DNA from: Hydrogenophaga sp. BPS33 | Lineage (GTDB): Bacteria; Pseudomonadota; Gammaproteobacteria; Burkholderiales; Burkholderiaceae_C | Assembly (NCBI RefSeq): GCF_009859475.1 | Contig: NZ_CP044549.1 | Location: forward strand, 434,001 to 498,000 | DNA: 64,000 nucleotides | Direction: 5' to 3' | Shown here: piece after piece, positions 6,834 to 15,482 of the stretch | Layout of the letters: each line of letters starts with the position of its first letter | How positions within the stretch are numbered: the stretch's first letter is position 1 | The notes under the pieces: generated by a model | Database searches by the model: none | Told to the model about the DNA's origin: nothing | The model's input: the letters and a program-made list of their open reading frames with translations, nothing else | Translations under genes and position numbers: made by a program

Positions 6834-8075
6834 ATGTCTATTGCGTGCGAAGTGTGCGGCGAACAGGAATTGAAGACGGTTGTAGATCTGGGCAAGCACC
6901 CTTTGTGCGATGACCTCGTGCCCGTGGGGAGCCCATTGACGTCGGCCGAGTATCCCATTGAGATCGCGTTCTGCCCGAACTGCAAAACGGCGCATCAAAC
7001 CCATCAAGTGCCCAAGCGCACCTTGTTTCCCGACAGTTATCACTACCGTGCGCGTCACACGGCGGATGTCATCAACGGCATGCGTCAGTTGGTGGCGTCG
7101 TGTGAGCAGTACCGGGGTTCGCTGGATGCCGCTCTGGTCCTGGACGTGGGCTGCAACGATGGCAGCCTGTTGGGCATCTTTCGAGAGAAGGGCGCGAAAA
7201 CGGTCGGTGTCGAGCCAACGGGAGCCGCGGCCGATGCGAGCGCTTCAGGCCACAGCGTGTACCGCGATTACTTCACCCCCGCGCTGGCAAAGAACATCGT
7301 CGACGAGCACGGTCAGCCGGATATTGTGACTTTTACCAATGTGTTTGCCCACATTGAAGATTTGCCGAGCTTGCTGGATGGTCTGAAGCTGTTGATGTCC
7401 GACACCACGGTGGTGGTGGTCGAAAATCACTACCTTGGCGCGGTGCTGGATCGCCACCAGTTCGACACGTTCTATCACGAGCACCCTCGCACCTATAGTC
7501 TGGCGTCGTTCCAATACATTGCCAGGACGTTGGGGGCTCAGATCGCTTCCATCGAGTTCCCAGCGCGGTACGGTGGCAATATCCGTGTGATGCTGCAAAA
7601 AAATCACGCGGGGCTTCGCGTCAGCCCCGAGGTGGCGCAGGTGGCCGCCACGGAAGAGAGCTATGAGCAACGTCTGCTGGACATGGGGAAGCACATCCCC
7701 TCCTGGGTGCAGGCGAAACGCCGTGAAATCGACGATCTGGTGGCGCGTCATGGACCGTTGTACGGAAAGGCGTTTCCCGGTCGTGCAGCGATTCTGGTCA
7801 AGATGCTCGGACTCGATGAACAGCATGTTTCGGCTGTTTACGAGAAGCCGGGGTCCATGAAAATCGGACACTACCTGCCCGGAACCCGCATTCCCATCTT
7901 GTCGGACGATGAATTTCCTGATCGCTCCAACAAGCAAACGCCGGTGGTGAATTTTGCGTGGCATATCTCGCAGGAGATCCACGGCTATTTGACCCGCAAT
8001 GGCTGCGAGGCACCGATCATCGACATCTTCTCGATGGAGGAGTTTGATCGCGCATCCGGAAAGCGCCTGGAGTGA
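6834..8075 (+). CDS. NDP-hexose C-methyltransferase
   Basis: 413 residues with the three parts of the sugar C-methyltransferase family. First is an N-terminal zinc site (Cys5, Cys8, Cys47, Cys50). Second is a SAM-binding Rossmann domain with VLDVGCNDGS (102-111). Third is a C-terminal domain of the TylC3/C-methyltransferase type (YGKAFPGRAAILVKMLGLD onwards). Such enzymes add a methyl to the carbon next to the keto group of NDP-4-keto-6-deoxyhexoses, giving branched sugars. The start follows AAGGAG with good spacing; an upstream in-frame extension was not used. The next gene overlaps by 4 bases. The likely substrate is CDP-4-keto-6-deoxyglucose made by RfbF/RfbG of the same operon. Confidence 0.85.
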   Translation: MSIACEVCGEQELKTVVDLGKHPLCDDLVPVGSPLTSAEYPIEIAFCPNCKTAHQTHQVPKRTLFPDSYHYRARHTADVINGMRQLVASCEQYRGSLDAALVLDVGCNDGSLLGIFREKGAKTVGVEPTGAAADASASGHSVYRDYFTPALAKNIVDEHGQPDIVTFTNVFAHIEDLPSLLDGLKLLMSDTTVVVVENHYLGAVLDRHQFDTFYHEHPRTYSLASFQYIARTLGAQIASIEFPARYGGNIRVMLQKNHAGLRVSPEVAQVAATEESYEQRLLDMGKHIPSWVQAKRREIDDLVARHGPLYGKAFPGRAAILVKMLGLDEQHVSAVYEKPGSMKIGHYLPGTRIPILSDDEFPDRSNKQTPVVNFAWHISQEIHGYLTRNGCEAPIIDIFSMEEFDRASGKRLE

Positions 8076-9034
8076 ACGATCCGTTGCCTCTGATCAGCAT
8101 TGTCATTCCCGTCTTCAACGAGGAAGACAATGTCGACAGAACCTACGCGGAATTGAAACGCACGACGGCCGCACTCGTCGATTACCGTTTCGAGCTTCTT
8201 TTCACGGACAACCGCTCGACCGACAGTACCTTCAAAATACTCACCCGGATCGCTGCGCAGGACCCGGACGTGCGCGTGGTGCGCTTCTCCCGCAATTTCG
8301 GATTCCAACGGTCCGTGCTGGCCGGTTACCGCTTGGCGCGTGGCGCTGCTGCCATCCAGATCGACGCCGACCTGCAGGACCCGCCATCAATGTTCCGCGC
8401 GTTCCTGGAAAAGTGGAAGGAAGGTTATGACGTGGTCGTGGGCGTTCGCCGGCAGCGGCAGGAGAGTGCCCTGCTTCAGTACGGACGTCACCTGTACTAC
8501 CGGATGCTGCTGCGACTGGATGGTCCGCATCTCATTGCGGATGCCGGGGACTTTCGTCTGATCGACCGGAGCGTCATTGAGCGGTTGCGCCTCATCAACG
8601 AGCCGCACATGTACTTGCGCGGACTCATCTCGTCTCTGGCACGCCGTCAGATCGGCATTCCTTACAACCGGTCGCAGAGGGAGTTCAACGAAAGCAAGTT
8701 CCGCTTGCGGGCCCTAACGCATCTGGCTGCCGATGGGATCATTGCCCATTCGAGCTTCCCCCTCAAGGTTTCCTTTTATGTGGGGATCGTGATCGCACTG
8801 GCGTCGGCGCTACTGGCATTCTTCTATATTGCTTTGCGGACCTGGGTGCCCGATGCAGCCCCGCCTGGGTTCACCACCACGCAGATTCTGCTGCTGCTGG
8901 GGATCGGGCTGAACAGCACCTTTCTGGGCATTCTGGGCGTTTATGTTGGCCGTATCTACGATCAGGTGCGCAGCCGTCCGATGGTGGTGATTTCCGATTT
9001 GCTCAACTTCGACAAGGACATTGGCAGCATATGA
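8072..9034 (+). CDS. GtrB/DPM1-like polyprenyl-phosphate glycosyltransferase (GT2)
   Basis: 320 residues. The GT2 domain has SIVIPVFNEEDN at the N-terminus and the metal/nucleotide motif IDADLQDPP (97-105). Two C-terminal transmembrane helices lie at about 232-256 and 270-292. This architecture is that of bactoprenol glycosyltransferases (GtrB) and dolichol-phosphate mannose synthases, which move a sugar from a nucleotide to undecaprenyl phosphate at the inner face of the membrane. It starts with GTG, overlapping the stop of the C-methyltransferase (GTGA), so coupling is likely. With the GtrA-like protein downstream it forms a Gtr-type pair; the sugar is probably the CDP-linked product of this operon. 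Confidence 0.85.
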   Translation: MNDPLPLISIVIPVFNEEDNVDRTYAELKRTTAALVDYRFELLFTDNRSTDSTFKILTRIAAQDPDVRVVRFSRNFGFQRSVLAGYRLARGAAAIQIDADLQDPPSMFRAFLEKWKEGYDVVVGVRRQRQESALLQYGRHLYYRMLLRLDGPHLIADAGDFRLIDRSVIERLRLINEPHMYLRGLISSLARRQIGIPYNRSQREFNESKFRLRALTHLAADGIIAHSSFPLKVSFYVGIVIALASALLAFFYIALRTWVPDAAPPGFTTTQILLLLGIGLNSTFLGILGVYVGRIYDQVRSRPMVVISDLLNFDKDIGSI

Positions 9035-9071
9035 GCGTCGCACAGTGGGCCGCCTTGCCAAGCATTCGATC

Positions 9072-10130
9072 ATGAGGCGACTCGACAGCACATTCTGGGC
9101 GGGCAAGCCCGTGTTCGTGACGGGCCATATGGGCTTCAAGGGCGCGTGGCTGTGCGCTCTGCTGTCTCGCATGGGCGCTCGAACCACGGGCTATGGACTC
9201 GATGAACGCGAGCGCTTGCTCTACAACGAACTGTCCATTCCCGAGCACGCGCACCACGTGGGCGATATCAACGATCTGCCGTCCCTGTCGGCGGCGCTTG
9301 ACGGTTCAGATGCCGAGGTGCTGTTCCATCTGGCCGCTCAGCCTATCGTGCTGAATTCCTACGCGGATCCGGTGGGCACGTTCGAAGCGAATGTGATGGG
9401 CACCGTACGGGTCTTGCAGGCGGCGCGCTCGTTGCCAAGCTTGAAGGCGATCGTGGTCGTGACGACCGACAAGGTTTACCGAAACAACGAGTGGGCCTGG
9501 GGGTACCGGGAGCAGGATACGCTGGGCGGCCAGGATCCCTACAGCGCTTCCAAGGCCGCGGCAGAAATTGCCACCCACGCCATGGTGGCCTCCTTTTTCA
9601 AAGGGCCTGATGCGCCGGGCGTGGCGACGTCGCGAGCCGGCAACGTCATCGGTGGTGGCGATTGGGCCGATCACCGCCTGCTCCCTGACGCGGCCCGTGC
9701 CTTGGGGGCCGGAGCTCCATTGGTGTGTCGCAATCCGCACTCGATTCGCCCGTGGCAGCATGTCCTGGATCCCTTGGTGGGCTACATGATGTTGGCCGAA
9801 GACCTCGCACAGGGGCAGCGTGCGTGGCCAGCTCTGAACTTTGGACCGGTCGCAGAAGACGTTCTGACTGTGGGCAACGTCGCGGACATTTTTGTTTCGA
9901 CCTGGGGAGCCGGCGCTTCGTGGATCGCTTCGCAGGTTGAAACCGGGGTGCAGAAAGAGTCGGGCGTGCTGACGCTCGATTCGACGCTTGCGCGGTGTGA
10001 GTTGGGCTGGTCACCGCGATGGTCGTCGGCCGACGCGGTGCGCCGGACGGCATGCTGGTACCGGGCCCATGGGCAAGGTGTGTCTGCCGGTGAACTAGTG
10101 CACACAGACATCACCGACTACCTCGCGTAA
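9072..10130 (+). CDS. rfbG: CDP-glucose 4,6-dehydratase
   Basis: 352-residue extended short-chain dehydrogenase. The TGHMGFKG nucleotide motif (17-24) is characteristic of CDP-glucose 4,6-dehydratases rather than dTDP ones. TTDK (131-134) and Y157xxxK161 (PYSASK) supply the catalytic residues. An NAD-dependent oxidation, water elimination and reduction cycle converts CDP-glucose to CDP-4-keto-6-deoxyglucose. The ATG at 9072 matches the family start (TFWAGKPVFVTGH); a TTG at 9021 in frame would overlap the previous gene and was rejected. The partner rfbF follows directly, in the reverse of the common rfbF-rfbG order. No rfbH is present, so the product is not directed to 3,6-dideoxyhexoses here. 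Confidence 0.93.
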   Translation: MRRLDSTFWAGKPVFVTGHMGFKGAWLCALLSRMGARTTGYGLDERERLLYNELSIPEHAHHVGDINDLPSLSAALDGSDAEVLFHLAAQPIVLNSYADPVGTFEANVMGTVRVLQAARSLPSLKAIVVVTTDKVYRNNEWAWGYREQDTLGGQDPYSASKAAAEIATHAMVASFFKGPDAPGVATSRAGNVIGGGDWADHRLLPDAARALGAGAPLVCRNPHSIRPWQHVLDPLVGYMMLAEDLAQGQRAWPALNFGPVAEDVLTVGNVADIFVSTWGAGASWIASQVETGVQKESGVLTLDSTLARCELGWSPRWSSADAVRRTACWYRAHGQGVSAGELVHTDITDYLA

Positions 10131-10142
10131 GGACACATTGAA

Positions 10143-10913
10143 ATGAAAGTTGTGATTCTGGCGGGCGGGTTTGGAACAAGGTTGTCCGAAGAGACGCAGA
10201 ACCTCCCGAAGCCGCTGGTCAACATCGGCGAGCGGCCAATCATCTGGCACATCATGAAGACCTATGCGGCCGCCGGATTGGACGATTTCGTGATCTGTTG
10301 CGGCTACAAGGCCCACATGCTGAAGTCGTACTTCGTGAACTACTTTTCCGAGAACTACGATATCAAGGTTCATCTGGGTGAAAACCGGGTCGAGTTTCTC
10401 GGTGGCCCGAGTGAGCGGTGGACTGTGACGCTGGTCGATACGGGCCTCGATACGATGACCGGTGGCCGTATCAAACGCATAGCCTCGCATGTGGGCAACG
10501 AGGCGTTCTGCCTGACCTACGGCGATGGCTTGGCCAATGTCGACATCAAGGCGCTGATTGCCTTCCACCGTTCTCACGGACGATTAGTCACGGTCACTTC
10601 GGTACCTTCCCCAGGACGTTTTGGCATTCTGGACATCGACGAGCAACAGAACGTGACGCGCTTTCACGAAAAGCCGGACAACGAGATGGGCTGGATCAAC
10701 GGCGGGTTTTTCGTGGTGGAGCCGGCGGCGATCAACTACATCCGAGACGACCAGACCTCGTGGGAGCGAGAGCCTCTTGAGAAGCTGGCGCGGGACGGTG
10801 CCTTGGCGGCATTCCCGCATCGGGGTTTCTGGCATCCAATGGATACCTTGCGCGACCAGCGGGAACTGGAAGCGCTGTGGAAATCGGGTGCGGCACCATG
10901 GCGGTGCTGGTGA
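10143..10913 (+). CDS. rfbF: glucose-1-phosphate cytidylyltransferase
   Basis: 256 residues, the usual length. The nucleotidyltransferase signature LAGGFGTRL (6-14) is followed by PKPLVNIGERPIIWHIMK, and YGDGLANVD holds the metal-binding Asp. EKP and the WINGGFFV stretch are conserved sugar-phosphate contacts of this family. It makes CDP-glucose from CTP and glucose 1-phosphate, the substrate of RfbG. It lies 12 bases after rfbG, so it is in the same transcript. Confidence 0.94.
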   Translation: MKVVILAGGFGTRLSEETQNLPKPLVNIGERPIIWHIMKTYAAAGLDDFVICCGYKAHMLKSYFVNYFSENYDIKVHLGENRVEFLGGPSERWTVTLVDTGLDTMTGGRIKRIASHVGNEAFCLTYGDGLANVDIKALIAFHRSHGRLVTVTSVPSPGRFGILDIDEQQNVTRFHEKPDNEMGWINGGFFVVEPAAINYIRDDQTSWEREPLEKLARDGALAAFPHRGFWHPMDTLRDQRELEALWKSGAAPWRCW

Positions 10914-10972
10914 GCTCAGCGCAGGCTTGCGCCAGAGATTCCACCGCAGCTCGTCAGCGTTGAGTCGACTGC

Positions 10973-11389
10973 ATGCAGTTGTCGCGGATCATTCGCTTCG
11001 GTGCCGCTGGCCTGGTGGCCACCCTGTTTTACTTGGTGCTGGCCAATGCCTTTGTGGCCTGGATCGGAATGTCACCACAGTGGGGCTCCGTATCGGCCTA
11101 TCTGGCTTCATTGACGGTGTCCTATCTTCTGCAGAGCCGGTTCACTTTCGGCGTGAAGCAGGATTCCGTGGGGCAGATGACGCGGTTCGCCGTCACCTCG
11201 ATTGCCGGTCTCGGCCTGTCCTGGGTCGTGATCCATCTCATTGTCACGCGGTTGTCATGGCCTTACGTCGTCGCGACGGTGTTGATCTGCATACTCATCC
11301 CCGTCGCCAACTACTTTGCATTCAAGGGCTGGGTTTTTGCCGCTGGATTGAGGCGGCTTCAACGTGGGAACCAACATGAAGAACACTGA
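10973..11389 (+). CDS. GtrA-like lipid-linked sugar flippase
   Basis: 138 residues with four transmembrane helices. The pattern is typical of the GtrA family: RFGAAGLVATLFYLVLANAFV, SVSAYLASLTVSYLLQSRFTF, RFAVTSIAGLGLSWVVIHLIV, and a final helix ending NYFAFKGWVF. GtrA proteins are thought to flip undecaprenyl-phosphate-linked monosaccharides to the periplasmic face. It lies in the same operon as the GtrB-like enzyme at 8072 and overlaps the methyltransferase start downstream by 14 bases. Family assignment is good; the sugar carried is inferred. Confidence 0.84.
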   Translation: MQLSRIIRFGAAGLVATLFYLVLANAFVAWIGMSPQWGSVSAYLASLTVSYLLQSRFTFGVKQDSVGQMTRFAVTSIAGLGLSWVVIHLIVTRLSWPYVVATVLICILIPVANYFAFKGWVFAAGLRRLQRGNQHEEH

Positions 11390-12110
11390 CGCACCAGGCC
11401 CGACGCAGGAACAGGTCGCCAAAGATTTCGACAATGTGGCTGCCAGCTACCGGGATGATCTGGACCAGACGCTGGCCTTTACTGGCATGGAGCATACGTT
11501 CTTCGTCAACCTGAAGCGCGACCACATCGTGCGATTGGCGCAGGAACATTTCTCAGATCTTTCTGCGGTCGATGCCCTGGACCTTGGCTGTGGCGTGGGC
11601 GCCTACCACAGTGGTCTCAAGGGTCGCTTTCGAGAATTGCACGGCATCGACGTGTCGACGCAGAGCATCCAGGTTGCCGCCGCGCAGCACCCTTTTGTGA
11701 GGTATGCCACCTTCGACGGTGTTCGCTTACCTTATGCGGATGGGCAGTTCGCTCTCACGTTCGCGGTCTGCGTGATGCACCACGTGCCGCCAGAGCAGTG
11801 GGCGTCTTTGTTGAAAGAGCTCCACCGGGTGACGAGGCCCAACGGATTGCTGCTGATCTTCGAGCACAACCCCTACAACCCCGCCACGCAATATGTGGTG
11901 AAGACATGCGACATCGACAAGGACGCAGTGTTGTTGCGACCACGGACACTGAAAAAGCTGGCTGAAGCGGCCGGGTTTCAGGCGTTGTATACCAAGACCA
12001 TCATTTCGGTGCCACCCTCGAGTGCCTTCCTGAAGCGCCTGGATGCTCTCCTCGGACATCTACCCTTTGGCGCGCAATACTATCTGCGTGGCGTCAAAGC
12101 ACCGGCTTGA
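11376..12110 (+). CDS. class I SAM-dependent methyltransferase
   Basis: 244 residues from the ATG at 11376; a GTG at 11364 is an alternative. The SAM-binding motif VDALDLGCGVGAYH is followed by an acidic ELHGIDVST strand and the VMHHVP and RVTRPNGLLLIFEHN motifs of Methyltransf_11-type enzymes. The substrate cannot be read from the sequence. Its place between the flippase and the sugar oxidoreductase suggests O-methylation of the sugar, either as nucleotide sugar or as lipid-linked sugar. Confidence 0.75.
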   Translation: MKNTDAPGPTQEQVAKDFDNVAASYRDDLDQTLAFTGMEHTFFVNLKRDHIVRLAQEHFSDLSAVDALDLGCGVGAYHSGLKGRFRELHGIDVSTQSIQVAAAQHPFVRYATFDGVRLPYADGQFALTFAVCVMHHVPPEQWASLLKELHRVTRPNGLLLIFEHNPYNPATQYVVKTCDIDKDAVLLRPRTLKKLAEAAGFQALYTKTIISVPPSSAFLKRLDALLGHLPFGAQYYLRGVKAPA

Positions 12111-12123
12111 GCGCGACAGCCTT

Positions 12124-13134
12124 ATGGCAGATGACTTTTGCGACCGACTCGCTCATTTCTGGCGTTTTGCGGCATCACCCGTCCCCACGCTGATCGTGGG
12201 AGGCGGCCGCTGGGGGAAGGTGTGGTCCACGGTGATCGCAGGTGCTCGGAGCAACGCCCAGGAACTTGTGATGGCTGCGCGCACCGATCCGTTTGCGGTG
12301 CGAAACTGGGCAGCCCGCGAGCCCGGCTGTAGCGAGCTGGCCGTGCACGAGAGCATCGCTGAGGCGGTGGCATCTCGCCCGCAGACCGCACTGGCCGTGG
12401 TCTGCAGCCGTCCGCAAGACCACCTGAGGGACGTTCTCGAATCAATTCGTTGCGGATTGCACGTGCTGGTGGAGAAGCCGATGTCGACCTGCTCGGAGAA
12501 TGCCCGGCACATGCTGACGGCCGCGCGGCAAGCCCGGCGTCGGCTCGCGGTGGGGACGGAGTTTGCCTTCCTGCCGGCCTTGCACCAGTGCGTGCACGCG
12601 TGGGGATTGGCCACGCGTGCAGGCCTGGAGGTCCGCTTGGTATGGCATGACGTGCTCTCCGAGGCCCGGTACGGCGCTACCAAGTCCCGGCATGCCGAAG
12701 TTGATGCTCTAGGCGATCTGCTGCCGCACGCTTTCTCGATCTTTCACACGCTGGCACCTGGCAACCGCTTCCATCTTGCTCACGCGCACCAGACGCCGGA
12801 TGGAAATGCAGGCGTCATCCGCTTGGAAGGCCAAAGGTCCGGTGTTTTCACGATGGACTTCGATTTGGCGTCACAGGAGCGTCAGCGTCGCGTGGAAATG
12901 CGTGTCGGTACGGATCGGGTGGTTGTCGATTTTCAAGAAAAGCAGTCGTCCATGTTCGTGAACCAGCAACCTTACGCACTGGACCCGCGGCTTGTGCCCT
13001 TAAACAGCACCCTGCGCCTGGAGTGGGGGGCGTTCGTCGCGTCTTGGTCCGCTTCCAATCAGCATGCTGATCCAGATTCGTTCCTGGAGGCGTTGATTCA
13101 GCTCCAGATGGCGTTGGAATCTTCGCGGCGTTGA
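12124..13134 (+). CDS. Gfo/Idh/MocA-family NAD(P)-dependent sugar oxidoreductase
   Basis: 336 residues. The N-terminal Rossmann fold starts VPTLIVGGGRWGKVW (GxGxxG variant). The family motif VEKPMS follows CGLHVL, and a C-terminal alpha/beta domain contains DLLPHAFSIFHTL. Members reduce keto sugars or oxidise sugar alcohols. In this operon a 4-keto reductase is the step otherwise missing between C-methylation and transfer, so reduction of CDP-4-keto-6-deoxy-C-methylhexose is the simplest role. It starts 13 bases after the methyltransferase gene, so it belongs to the same unit. It ends 14 bases from the stop of the convergent protease gene. Confidence 0.72.
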   Translation: MADDFCDRLAHFWRFAASPVPTLIVGGGRWGKVWSTVIAGARSNAQELVMAARTDPFAVRNWAAREPGCSELAVHESIAEAVASRPQTALAVVCSRPQDHLRDVLESIRCGLHVLVEKPMSTCSENARHMLTAARQARRRLAVGTEFAFLPALHQCVHAWGLATRAGLEVRLVWHDVLSEARYGATKSRHAEVDALGDLLPHAFSIFHTLAPGNRFHLAHAHQTPDGNAGVIRLEGQRSGVFTMDFDLASQERQRRVEMRVGTDRVVVDFQEKQSSMFVNQQPYALDPRLVPLNSTLRLEWGAFVASWSASNQHADPDSFLEALIQLQMALESSRR

Positions 13135-13148
13135 TGGCCGCGAGGGCC

Positions 13149-14021
13149 TCAGCCCCGACGCGCCTGCTCGTACAACCCCTGCACCTTGGGCACATTCGCC
13201 TCCAGCTCGCGGATGCGGTTGGGGCCGCTGGGGTGGGTGGAGAGGAAGCCGGCGCCCTGGCCACCGGCATTGGCGGTCATCTTCTGCCACAGCGTGACAG
13301 CGGCACGCGGCTGGTAGGCCGAGCGGGCAGCGAGTTCCAGCCCCACCAGATCGGCCTCGGTTTCGTCTTCGCGGCTGAATTTGAGGGTGAGCAGCTGCGT
13401 GCCCAGGTTGGCCGCGATGTCACCAAGCTGGCCCAGGCCGAGCAACTGCGACACGACCGACAAGCCGATGCCCGTGGCATTGCTCTTGGCCACGCGCGAA
13501 CGGGCGTGTTCGCGCAAGGCATGCGCCATTTCATGGCCCATGATCATCGCCGTCTCGTCATCGCTCAGACCGAGTTTGTCGAGGATGCCGGTGTAAAACG
13601 CGATCTTGCCGCCGGGCATGCAGAACGCATTGACTTGGTCGCTCTTGACCAGGTTGACTTCCCACTTCCAGTCCTTGGCGCGCGAGTTCCATTGCGCCGA
13701 GTGCGGAATGATGCGGCGCGCGATGGTCTGCAGGCGCTGCACTTGCGGGTTGCTGGCTGGCATGAGCAGCTTCTTGGACTCGGCCTCGGCCATCATCTGC
13801 CCATACTGCTGGCCCGCAGCTTTCTCCAGCTCTTCGGCCGGCACCAGGTTGCGCAGCGTGGAGCCTTCGCCCACGTTGACCTGGGCCAGGGCCGGCAGGG
13901 CTGCACCCGCAGCGGCGGCGGTGCCCGCCAATAGAAAACCGCGCCGCGCCGTCCACACGTGCTCGGGCTGTGCGTCGGGTTGGACGGGGGCGGGGGACTT
14001 CAGGTCGCAGAGAAAGCACAT
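13149..14021 (-). CDS. M48-family metalloprotease with export signal
   Basis: 290 residues. Near the N-terminus is a twin-arginine-like signal (TARRGFLLAGTAAAAGAALPALA). The zinc protease signature HEMAH (GHEMAHALREH) and the downstream EDETEADLVGLELAARS helix supplying the third ligand are clear. This is the M48 (HtpX/BepA/LoiP-like) family; exported forms are periplasmic quality-control proteases. The C-terminal FLSTHPSGPNRIRELEA motif is typical. A Met 8 residues upstream (14045) is an alternative start. It is divergent from the AmpG-like gene, 72 bases apart. Confidence 0.87.
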   Translation of the reverse strand: MCFLCDLKSPAPVQPDAQPEHVWTARRGFLLAGTAAAAGAALPALAQVNVGEGSTLRNLVPAEELEKAAGQQYGQMMAEAESKKLLMPASNPQVQRLQTIARRIIPHSAQWNSRAKDWKWEVNLVKSDQVNAFCMPGGKIAFYTGILDKLGLSDDETAMIMGHEMAHALREHARSRVAKSNATGIGLSVVSQLLGLGQLGDIAANLGTQLLTLKFSREDETEADLVGLELAARSAYQPRAAVTLWQKMTANAGGQGAGFLSTHPSGPNRIRELEANVPKVQGLYEQARRG

Positions 14022-14093
14022 GCGTGAATAATAGACAAAGCCCATGGCTTTGCCCATCCGTTGCGCGGCCCATTTCCAATTTTCTTCTCTCCC

Positions 14094-15479
14094 ATGCCAC
14101 CAGCCCAGCCCTCGCAGGACAACGCCACGACGCCGGCCGACGCAGCGGCGCGACCCAGTTGGGGCGAGACCCTGCGCGTCTACCTGGAGCCGGCCAGCCT
14201 GCGCATGTTCGCGCTCGGGTTCTCGGCCGGCCTGCCCTTGCTGCTGGTGCTGGGCACGCTGAGCTTTCGCCTGCGCGAAGCCGGGCTGGACCGCACCACC
14301 ATCGGCTATCTGAGCTGGGTCGGCCTGGCCTATGGCTTCAAGTGGTGCTGGGCACCCTTGGTCGACCGTCTGCCCATTCCGCTGCTCACGCGCTGGATGG
14401 GCCGCCGGCGCAGCTGGCTGCTGCTCTCGCAGTGCTGCGTCATGGCGGCGTTGGTGGGCATGGCCTTGGCCGATCCCCGCAGCGAACTCAAGCTCGTGGT
14501 GTGGTGCGCATTGGCGGTGGCCTTCGCCTCGGCCACGCAAGACATCGCGCTCGATGCCTTCCGCATCGAATCGGCCGACACGCGCCACCAGGGCGCGCTG
14601 GCCGCGACCTACCAGACCGGCTACCGCCTGGCCATGATCTGGGCCGGTGCTGGCGTGTTGTGGATCGCCGCGCGCGCTGAGGTGGCACCCGCGGCGGCAG
14701 CGGGCACGGTGGCGGGTGCGCTGTACCAGCAAGCCGCATGGACCACGGCCTACCTGGTGATGGCAGCGAGCATGCTGGTCGGCGTGCTGACGGTGCTGTT
14801 CTCGCGCGAGCCGGCTCGCGTGGCCTTGCCACCGGCGAAGAATGCCGCCTACTGGTTGCGCGGCGCGCTGATCGAACCGTTTGCCGACTTCCTGCGGCGC
14901 TATGGCAAGCAGGCGCTGTTGATCCTGGCGCTGATCGGCATCTACCGCATCAGCGATGTGGTGATGGGCATCATGGCCAACCCGTTCTACGTCGACATGG
15001 GCTACACCAAGGACGAGGTGGCCGCCGTCACCAAGGTGTTTGGCGTGATCATGACGCTGGTGGGCGCCTTCATCGGCGGCGCGATGTCGCTGCGCCTGGG
15101 CGTGATGCGCGTGCTCATGCTGGGCGCCGTGCTGTCGGCCGCAAGCAATCTGCTGTTTGCCTGGCTGGCGGGCCACGGGCACGACCTCACCGCGCTGGTG
15201 CTGGTGATCTCGGCCGACAACCTGAGCGCTGGCGTGGCCTCGGCGGCCTTCATCGCCTATCTCTCCGGCCTCACCAACGTGCAGTATTCGGCCACGCAAT
15301 ACGCGTTGTTCAGCTCCATGATGCTGCTCGCACCGAAGTGGCTCGCGGGCTACTCGGGCGCGTTCGTCGACGCTTACGACTACCCCACCTTCTTCATGGC
15401 CACGGCCTGTCTGGGCGTGCCGGTGCTGCTGCTGATCTGGCTGGCCGGGCGCTGGGCCCCGGTGGATCCGAAAGCCTAA
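14094..15479 (+). CDS. ampG: AmpG-like MFS permease
   Basis: 461 residues with about 12 transmembrane helices. Signatures of the AmpG family include GFSAGLPLLLVLGTLSFRLREAGLDRTTIGYLSWVGLAYGFKWCWAPLVDR, the loop MGRRRSWLLLSQ, and SATQDIALDAFRIE. AmpG imports anhydro-muropeptides from the periplasm for cell-wall recycling and controls beta-lactamase induction in species with AmpR/AmpC. An ATG at 14061 in frame would add 11 residues that do not look conserved. The gene ends only 3 bases from the convergent ligase stop. Confidence 0.85.
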   Translation: MPPAQPSQDNATTPADAAARPSWGETLRVYLEPASLRMFALGFSAGLPLLLVLGTLSFRLREAGLDRTTIGYLSWVGLAYGFKWCWAPLVDRLPIPLLTRWMGRRRSWLLLSQCCVMAALVGMALADPRSELKLVVWCALAVAFASATQDIALDAFRIESADTRHQGALAATYQTGYRLAMIWAGAGVLWIAARAEVAPAAAAGTVAGALYQQAAWTTAYLVMAASMLVGVLTVLFSREPARVALPPAKNAAYWLRGALIEPFADFLRRYGKQALLILALIGIYRISDVVMGIMANPFYVDMGYTKDEVAAVTKVFGVIMTLVGAFIGGAMSLRLGVMRVLMLGAVLSAASNLLFAWLAGHGHDLTALVLVISADNLSAGVASAAFIAYLSGLTNVQYSATQYALFSSMMLLAPKWLAGYSGAFVDAYDYPTFFMATACLGVPVLLLIWLAGRWAPVDPKA

Positions 15480-15482
15480 GAC

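Noticed and set aside
14022-15299. Long in-frame upstream extension of the M48 protease gene, antisense to the AmpG-like gene
   Set aside because: Composition is a high-GC antisense shadow (Gln/His/Arg-rich); the AmpG-like protein on the other strand has clear family motifs and the protease has a proper export signal at its own start.
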